This document shows positions 1-9,800 of a stretch of 11,000 nucleotides of DNA, piece by piece. A model generated the notes under the pieces. That model was not told where the DNA came from. It did not search any database and saw nothing but the letters and a program-made list of their open reading frames with translations. The position numbers were made by a program, and so were the translations under genes. Source of the DNA: Chrysomallon squamiferum (taxonomy: Eukaryota > Mollusca > Gastropoda > Neomphalida > Peltospiridae); the NCBI GenBank assembly GCA_012295275.1, contig CM022672.1, positions 34,033,254-34,044,253 on the forward strand, written 5' to 3'. Positions within the stretch are counted from its first letter, which is position 1. Every line of letters starts with the position of its first letter.

Positions 1-70
1 ATTACGATGTTTCCACAGTCCTTCTCCCAGATCATTCTCCAGAAATCTGGCAAAGTCTTTCTGTTTGGTG
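1..70 (-). CDS. Exon 17 (partial): PTP domain, FWRMIW segment
   Basis: The exon starts with two bases (CA) and runs off the window edge. It encodes PNRKTLPDFWRMIWEKDCGN then IVM. (T)xxDFWRMxWExxxxxIVM is a strongly conserved classical PTP segment directly after QGP. The acceptor is the AG at the end of an ATT microsatellite. The WPD loop, HCSAGxGRTG catalytic loop and Q-loop should follow to the left of position 1. Confidence 0.95.
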
Positions 71-71
71 C

Positions 72-105
<34 letters not shown>

Positions 106-293
106 CGTTCATGTGTTTATAATATTTATTTCAATTATATTTAAGTAATGTTTTCACTTAGCAGACCGAAATGTCACTTACCTTGAGCTGCAATGAAGTA
201 ATTCTTTTCTTCATATGACTGAGAAAGAAATAATTTTAAAGAAATACTTTTTTTTATAAATAATGCTCAAAGTTAAATATCTCTCTCTCTCGC

Positions 294-368
<75 letters not shown>

Positions 369-3300
369 GTATATGTATGTATATATGTGTGTATATAAAT
401 ACACACAGACACATCCACACACAGACAAAAAACTTTTTATTATATAAAGAACAAAGAAGAAATAAAACTGTAGAATATTAAATGAAATATAATAATATAA
501 GTAAAGGACTCACATCAATATAACTGGCGTTGATGTAATCAGAATGTGAGATACCCGGTATCACTGATAAAACCACTCTGTTGTTGTCATCTGAAAAATA
601 AACACATTTTCATTTGATTAACATTGTGTATAACGTTGTACACACTAAACTGTTTATTGTACGATTACTTTAAATATTTCAGTTAATGTGATATATACTG
701 CAGAAATCAATTCTCAAAAAAAAAAAAAAAATAAAAAATTGGTGAAAAAGAAAAAAAAGAACAACAACACAAAAAGCAAAAACTACAAGAAACGAACAAG
801 ATAAAACCAGAATCGCAACGTAATAAATGCAATCAAAACAAATTATACATACAGGTTATTCAGTAATGGAAATAAATATATTGTAAGCTTATAATAACTC
901 TTTGAAATAGAAAACAAAATGGATGCCTTGCATTCGTCCCCTGGAGACCTTCTACAGCTAATAAAATGACGTATAAACCTGAGAATACAACATACATGGG
1001 TAGTATCCTTGGTATCTATTCTTTGTTCGGTTGTCAGCAATTTGTGATTCATCGTACGATGATGTAAATTCGGTTGGCAGTTTCTGTAATGATAAATAAA
1101 AAATGATTCTGATAAAATTATATCAACCAGTTCAAATATTAATTTTACACATATTTTCTGTTTTCTCTGACAAGATACCATTTTATATATCATGTTATTT
1201 CTTAATTTCCTGGATTTCCATAGAACATATTTTCCATAATTCATATTTAAACATTATTTTGAAAATACTGAAAATACCTCAACAGACTTTTCTTATTTGT
1301 GTATTAAAATATAATTTAAAATCAAAATTCCGGTTGTGTATTAAAGAATATAAAATTAAGTAAGTAAAAATACATTGTTTATTTTGTACACTAATACATT
1401 ATATACAACAAACCTTGTATTCCGTATCAAAGCCTCCAGGCTGGTGTCTGATTTTGTCTATAACCTGAGACAGTTCACTGACAGACACACCAGTCTCTGG
1501 CTGGGTGAAGTCGTTGATGTTGTAGTACACCGAAGCTGACGTCTCATCTTCAAGGTCTTGTTCGTCAATCTCTTCAGCTGTGGACTCAACTCTCACATTG
1601 ACTAATGATGTCTCTATCGGTTTAACCTGCTCTGAAATCTCATCTCCTTCAGGTTCTTGACGACTTGCATAAGCAGCATTGACATAAACAATACACTCTT
1701 CTACATTGGAATCACAAAGAAAATGAAATTAATATAAATTACTGTCAAATAATTAGTTCTGTATTGTTTGACAAAGCTCTGTAAAAGTATCATACAAAAA
1801 ACTCCTATTTATTCACATTTCACTAAACAAATAAGTATTCTTACGGTTTTTATCTTTAGGTTTTAATCGGTTCTTTGGGCTGTTGGAATCAAAACTGTCT
1901 GTAAATTCATTCTTGAATTTTCTTCGTCGTCTGAAAAAGCCAAATAATATAATTAACTTTGGTGTTATGAAAAAACGGTTTTTATTAAGTCCATGAATAT
2001 TACTATGGTTAATGATTAATGATATACATATATCCTAATTTGTTACAGTTAGATATATGCGGATAGATACACATGTACTGATAAATAAATAAATAGACTG
2101 AATCATAAATACATAGATACATAAATGTATATAGATAGATAGATAGATAGATAGACACAGATACAGATATAGATATTTCTGTGTATGTAGGTATGTTTAT
2201 ATAGGTATGTATGTTTAAAATAAGAAATATATGTACAAATTTGCATTTGTAGTATACAAAATAGCTATCAAACATTTATTTTGAAAAAGTTAGGATATGT
2301 TAACTATAGAATAAACACACCTCATTATCACAACAACTAAAACCACAACCAAAACAACAACAACGATGAATCCAACGACAATTCCAATGATGACGTTTGT
2401 GTGTAGAGGAGGAGCAAACACACCTTTAAAAAACAATTATCACAATTTAAATATCTGCAGTGTTTAATGTGAAATACTAAGTCTTTTATGAAACGATCAA
2501 ATCATATATTATCATGATTATATTTTAAATGAATTCATGAACTTAGATCATATTCAGCTTTCGTATTCAACTATATCATACAATACCACAAGATAAAGAC
2601 TGTTTGAAATGTTAATACAAACAAATATATATTTAAAAAAATAAATAAATAAATAAAAAATATATCGATTAAAACTTATTACAGACCACAATATACGATA
2701 ATAAATACATTTGCAATAAATTCAAGTCTGATACGAATATTTTAAATTACTAACGCTGCTGACACAGGACTCCTTCATAACCATCAGAACATCCTTGTGT
2801 GCAGTTTCCAGTGAATATCATTCCCTTAAAACTGTTATTTAGAAAAAAATTGTATCCTCATTGTTATCCATAAACCGTACAGAAGTACATTTTTCTCATT
2901 ACACTTATAATTCCTAATAAACGCAATGCAAATAAATTAGACACCATATACTTTTGAATATAGGAAAGTATGTAATCAGTTTATATATTTTCAAGTTTTA
3001 ATTTTGGATCTTGTCTCTTGTACTGTATTTTCTTTGGTTGTTATGTTCAAGAATCAGTCAATCGTTTCGTGGCAGTTTCGTAAAAATGATCACACTATTC
3101 ACCGGAAAAAAGCAAAACTACAAAAATAAATAACTAAAACAAGTAAAATCAAATCAACATAAAAAAATAAATAAATAAATAAGTCGACAGACAAACAAAT
3201 AAAACTTTATTAAAATAACCATTTACCTGTACAATCAACTCCTTCCCATCCAGTTTTACATCCTGTTTTACATTTACCATCTGTGTGTTTACAATCTGAC

Positions 3301-5343
3301 TGTCCGTCACAGCGTCTGTCTGTACAAGACTTTGAACAGTTGAATCCGTAAGTGCCCCGTGCACAAACTGTAATAAGAAACAACTTATTAGTTACTAATC
3401 TATGACAGAATAAAATAATAGAATAAAAAACAAGATATAAGCTACAAATGAACGTAACTGAATGAAAACATTTAACTAAATATTTAGTTTGTGTCTCTTA
3501 CTTTGAGAACAGTCTGTGTTTCTCCAGCCTGGCTCACAACCTCCGACACATGTTCCAGTGTTTGAATCACACGTTGAGTTAACCAAACAGTGACGATCAG
3601 AACATCGCTTTGAACATCCAGAACCATAAGTCAGTCCTCCTTCACATTCTGAAATTCAGTATTAAATTTACATAAATAAAATATTAAATACAAAAATATA
3701 CAGTTTTGAGAATCAAAGAAAAACGAGAAGAGAAGGATATAAACATTTTATTTATTTTTTCATTATTTACACTGAAACTATAAAAAATCTGTAAAACATT
3801 TTCTCTTTTAGGATTTGTGGATATTTCTTTTGTTTTGTGTTTTGTAAATTAATGTTTTCAATTATATCATTTTTCATTCGTTTTCACTCTGTTGAAATTA
3901 TTTGTATCATTACATTTAATATATCTGCTATTAAAAATTATATTGTGGTACTAAAACGTCCTATACTTCAATCATGTCAGCTTTAACTAATTATTTTATA
4001 TTTACCTCTACAATCAGTTCCTGCCCAACCAGTCAGACAACCATCATTACATTTTCCGTTTGTGTGATTACAGCTTTGATCTCCTGTACAGTGTCGATCT
4101 CGACACTTTAGTGAACACTTCGGACCATAGAACCCCCACTGACAAACTGAAACATATCAAAAATAGTAAGTTAATATTTAGAAATGTTTGTTAAGGAATA
4201 AATACTACATATATCCAGAATCAGCAAACAAACAAATACTAATTCTGAGATTTTAGTTTTCACCTTGAGAACAGTCAGGTTCTAACCATCCTGGTTGACA
4301 ACCTCCGATACACTGACCAGTCTTTGTGTCACACGTTGATGTGTTCAGACAATGACGTTCAGAACACTGCTTCTTACAACCAGATCCATAGGTCACTTCT
4401 TTAACACATTCTGAAATGTACAATTACATGCTATTCTTTCATGAAATTTGCTACAATTATTTTCTGAAATCTATAATTACAGCAAGAAACTGCTGTCCAC
4501 AGAGAGTGGAAATTAATAATGTGTTAGAGTAAAAATATTTCAACTAGAAAAATAATGTTATTATTTTAAGTTGTATGCTAAGAAATGAAATAATATTTCT
4601 GGTAAACTGGTACAGAGAAGAAAAAATGAATTTCTATAATTATAGTAAAATACGTTTTCATGTTAATTATTTTTACAGTGAACCTTATTTTTATATTTGT
4701 TAATCCAGACTGAAATATATCTAGAAGACGTAATAGATAATTAGGCCTGACTGAAATATTTTTATGAATTCATGAATAACAAGACACCTTGACTGCAGTC
4801 TCTTTCTTTCCAGCCTCGTTCACATCCCCTAACACCACAGTATCATAGATATGATAAGAATTTAAAAGTAACATTTTTCAGAAATATCGATTTTCCATAG
4901 ATACATATTTTCGATATACCTACTCCCTCCCGACTCCACCCTTCTAAAACTTATACAATTTTCTGTTTAAATATATTAAAGCTGAGTAAATTCAAAGATT
5001 ATTTACTGAATCGTTAAATTAAACAAATGCATCTGTATATAAAGATTATATTATATTGGAGTCTGTTTTTCACACCAGATGGCATACTTTTCTTTTTAAT
5101 TTAAGTATTCTTAAATTTCCCTTCATTAATTACATCAGTACATTTTTTTTTTAAATAATTAGATAGAAAATTAATTGTGATATTACCTTGCATACAGTCA
5201 GTTCCTTTCCATCCTGCCTGACATCTGCTAGTACCACAGTCTCCAGTTTTTACATCACAGGACGGATTTGTTGCAGCACAATGGCGATCTCTGCAACGTT
5301 TATTACAGTTTGGTCCATAGCTGTAATTTTGTGTACAGGCTGT

Positions 5344-5374
<31 letters not shown>

Positions 5375-6132
5375 GTTCTCTAATGCCACAGTGAAAACAA
5401 ATATCTATAGGTTCTTTAGCACCATAGTGCTGCATCAGATTATTTTATAGGGATAATCAGTAAGTAGTATAGAAAAGTCTGATCAGGAAAGAAAAAAATA
5501 TAGTATACAGCAAAAAGACACGTATTTAAATTAACTCTGACATTCAGGGAATATTATTCACAAGTCGCATAAAATTAAATAAAATTTTATATAAAAATAT
5601 TGTGTTGTATCACAGTTTTTGAACTGATATATTCTAAATATAATAAAAGTTATATGTACCAGTCAACAGTGTAGATTGCCAACTATCAACTGACTGGCTG
5701 ATCAACACTCCAAATGATGTACAGAAAAACAAGAGCAAAAAAAAAAAAAAAAAAAAATGAAGAAAAAAAGAAATTGGCACACACACATAAACACACATAC
5801 ACACACACAGACCCAGACACACACCCAAGTTCTCCTGAATCATAATAACACATAATTTGATACGTTCATGCGAATCAGCATTTATAAATCTGTAAATAAA
5901 ATGCCATATGTGTTTCAATGAAGTTGAAAAACAATTGTGCTACAAAACATGACACAGAAGGAATAATAATTATACGAAAAACATAAAATAGGGAATGAAT
6001 CTATTCGGATATGTTCATCATAACATTTCTGTGTCTCCTCGCTGCTTCTCCCAGTTACATAGTCGTTTTAAAGTAGTGTTTGTCTATTATTATTATTTTT
6101 TTATTTTGTTAGTATAAATATTTCTTTTCTTC

Positions 6133-6206
<74 letters not shown>

Positions 6207-6821
6207 CACCCAAAAGGATGGAGGTATGGACTAATTACTTTTGAAACCACATGGTAAACAGTTTAACGTTCAATGACTAACTGCTACATTGTAAAGTTGA
6301 GCCGGTTATTGACTTGATTACCTGGAATTTCTGATCCCCAGTTAAGAAAGATATTTTGGTTAATTTTCCGAGAAAGATCTGCTTGACAAAAGATTAATCA
6401 TCTGTTCCAACAGTGCGAAACTTAGGAACAGTTCAGTGATTTGTTCTTTCTTTATTGCATGAGTTCTATATTGTAAATTATTGGACATTGGACCTGTACT
6501 GTGCAATTAACACCCTAACACCTTGCATTCGTTGGGTAAACATTAGTTACAAGACAGAAAACCTCTTTCTATAGATTCTTACTCTGTAGTTATGATTTAG
6601 TTACCTGTGCAATCAACTCCACTCCATCCAGCCTGACATCCTCCATTACAAGAACCTGTGTCAGCAGGACACGAATCAGACTGACAATGACGACTTTTAC
6701 ACAGTTTGTTACACTCAGAACCGTAAAATCCTGTTTGACACGCTGAAACATGTAAACAGTATTAAAAATTAAATATCAGTGCGATTATATACACGTGAAA
6801 GTGAAAAAGAAACAACAAACA

Positions 6822-6856
<35 letters not shown>

Positions 6857-9800
6857 GTAATAATAATAATAATGATAATAATAATGAGGAACAGCAAATA
6901 AATATATATATGTAGGGGAGATATTAGTATAGTGTATGTTTTGAAAACTCTGTTAAGGTATCTTCCAATTTGTTACTCATCCCATGTATCGCAACATAAG
7001 TCATGGCTGAATGGATTGTTAATTATTTGCCTTCTACCTAGCATGCAATAATTATCTCTTCTTCCCAGTTGCTACACAGTCAACTTAGGGAATAATTAAG
7101 CGACAGTAAAGAAACATGAACAGAAATATATATTCACATTAATTTATTATGAATTCAGTCACACAACACAAGAATAATATGAATTGTTATATTACATTTA
7201 GCATATATGAATGAATAATGTAGTATATAATTGCAGTAGTACAGGACAAATCAATATATAACTGTGTTAAGCCGGTGACTGTTTCACTAATACTACAGAG
7301 ATTTGCTTAGAGTCCCTTAGTTCACTGTGTAACAAATGGGTGTGTAACGAGTGGGAGACAACCTCATTTCCATGCTACCGTTCAGTGTTTGTTTTAATTC
7401 TGCGATAATGAAATAGTTGTTATCATTAGAAAAGGGGATTTTAATGGATATAACATAAATCCCCAAAATTCAAATATATGAAAGCTGTTTAATAAAGCAA
7501 CATAATTATGTCAGAGTAAATTCAAATTAATAATAAAAATATAAATTATATACTGTGAACTGAAACCAGCCATCTCAACATTTTTCTAAGTTATTATTTG
7601 TCCTTATTGTTTTGTTACCACTCTATTATTAAATATAATAGTTTCTTGTATGTTTTAAATTTCTACTGGCCTCCTACAACTACAATAATCAATGTAGCAG
7701 TAATTATTACTGATGACAAAAATCAAATCTGTGTTGAATTACCGTAGACTTCCACTTCTACAAAGTCCAGTGCTGTCGAACGTCCATTATCTGTTCCTTG
7801 ATAAACAGTCACATATCTAGCGTTGACGTTACAAGTGATGTTCACAATTTCAGGAATATCAGTTCCATCTTTTCTACCAGTAACAGTACCACACAGATGT
7901 CCTGTGTTAGACTGTCTCGCTGCTGTGTTAGCATAAACCTGTACACCATTTCTTCTCCATTTAACTAAATTAGATACAATTCAGTGTTACAGTGTACTTA
8001 GAAGTTTGAATCAGTACGAGAACTAGAACTACTATAAAAAAAAGCAATGAAAATAATGACATGAAAAATACAGCATTCAAGGACGTCCACAGAAAACAAA
8101 CAAACATAAATAAATAAATATAAAAAAGTAAATAAATAAATAAATGCGTGTAAAAAAAAAAAGAAGGAATTCCATAATAATAAAAATTCATAATAGTTTT
8201 AATGAATAAAGTTAATGTTTATAAACTATGTCGTCACAACTTGTTTAAACAGAGGTCAAGTTAAGAAGTGTTCAGACATCCTTAGACTCTGTTGATTTGC
8301 TCAGATGTTTTTACTTCAACTGACACAGTCCGTCAACAATCAAACTTTGCAGACACAGTCTTAAACTGCTATTTTCAGACAAAATATGACCTTGTGGATT
8401 TTGAAAAATAAAATACTGACTCCAAATAAATCAATAATGATGTCATCGGAACATTTTAAACACAAACTGTAGCTAATTTTATAATATGTAACATTCAGAA
8501 ATAATTATACAACAACAAAGACAAAAAGGAAACAGTATGATACATTTACGACCATCTCCCTAACATGAAAGCTAAAATTAACAAAACAAAAATATTTGTT
8601 GTGATTATTATTTATATTCATAGTTTAATATTCATACTTACAGTCATATCTGAAATATATTTTAACTTGATGGATAAAGTAAGGTTGTTCTAAATCTACT
8701 TCCCACCAAGTGTAAGGCTGGTTTGTGTCTGTGTTTATAGTTCTATGCCAATCTCCACTGATTTGTCCATCAACGCCTCTTGAAGCATCATTTTCATAAC
8801 CGGACTCATAAGAATTTTGATATGCATTTTTATGCCGAGCTACGTTTACTGAAAAATATCGTATATAATTGAATGAATGAATAAATAGTAATATATCAGT
8901 ATTGAAAATTATATACAGATAATCTTATATAGATACTGCTGTGATAACAAAACAATATGTCTGACTCTTTCACATACCACGTTTTTTGATCACTTTTACA
9001 TTCATATTTCAAAACATTATTTTTGTCTATTTTTCTAAAATATTTCCAACTTAAATGTAAGACTTCCGAAGTTAAGAAAATTGAAATTAAGAAGAAAAAG
9101 AATGAAAGATAAACTCTGCAATTTATTACAGTTGATGTCTCAGTTGGATTAATGAGAAATGAAGCAAATGATAGTCCTGATTTTAAAATCAAATAACAAG
9201 CTAGAAAATAAAATATCAACAACGACACAAAACATCTGTCAAAAACAAGAAAAACAAATATAGTATAACAACAACAACAAAAAACAACATAAAAATAACA
9301 ACAAAGGAGAAATAAAACATACAAACCAAAATTGTGTAAAAGACAATAACTGCTATTGGAGAAGGAGTATTTTGATTTACATTTAGGTTTATACATTATT
9401 AAATTACACAGATTATTCTCAAGTAACTGATGCTTTTTGTTTCTTTATCTGTGTTTCTCTATATGTATTTCTGCTATCTGCCTGATATAAAAATTAACAA
9501 AAACAACAACAAAAACAACAAGAAATCCTTTATTCTCATTTATATTCCTTTCTTTAACACTTTTTTTCCTGATTCATGAGTAGAAAGAGAATACATATCG
9601 AAGTAGCAGACATCAACAAGGAAGTAAAACTGATTTGCTGTACTTCGTATATAAAATATGCGCTCTCACATAAAATTTTGTTTTGTAATTAAAACCCCAC
9701 CCGTCTGTCGATTGATCCATCCATCCATCCACACAAACACACACAAAATAAATAAATAAAATCAGATACCTGTCCTACTATAATATTCAAAATATTCTAG

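Larger units (their letters stand above)
5340..6604 (-). other. Intron 4 (1.27 kb), repeat-rich
   Basis: The largest intron. It contains the A25 run at its acceptor, an A21 run at 5737-5757, a CA-rich tract at about 5778-5826, and a long (AAT)n array at 6133-6203. Sequence from about 6210 to 6600 is less repetitive, but no coding likeness was found on either strand. Confidence 0.75.

Noticed and set aside
211-481. Open frames with Ser-Leu, Arg-Glu and Tyr-Ile repeats on both strands
   Set aside because: They are translations of the (CT)n(TA)n microsatellite.
926-937. 12-mer CCTTGCATTCGT shared with 6521-6532
   Set aside because: A shared 12-mer is expected by chance in an 11-kb window and the flanks do not match.
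843-1244. 133-codon minus-strand open frame
   Set aside because: It overlaps exon 14 in the wrong frame; the true frame gives the KNRY PTP motif with good splice sites.
2860-2890. Loose likeness to an EGF start (TGT...TATGGA) in gene sense upstream of the truncated EGF exon
   Set aside because: It is broken by stops and lacks the following cysteines; too weak to call as the missing half of the repeat.
5634-5918. 94-codon minus-strand frame and a possible exon ending near 5660 with a GTACAT donor
   Set aside because: It has a poly-Phe/Cys-Val core from A21 and CA repeats, no EGF cysteines, and is not needed for phase between exons 4 and 5.
6300-6370. Possible exon with donor GTAATC and WGSEIPG reading in gene sense
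   Set aside because: It has no cysteines or family likeness, and exons 4 and 5 already join in phase without it.
8896-9396. Longest open frame in the window, 166 codons on the minus strand, Phe/Leu/Cys/Tyr-rich and membrane-like
   Set aside because: It lies wholly in intron 1, its composition follows from T-rich DNA, it has no family likeness, and the gene's exons on either side splice past it in phase.
9709-9761. ATCC/CA/AAAT tract considered as a CRISPR-like or satellite array
   Set aside because: Only four simple tetranucleotide units with no spacers; ordinary microsatellite in a eukaryotic intron.
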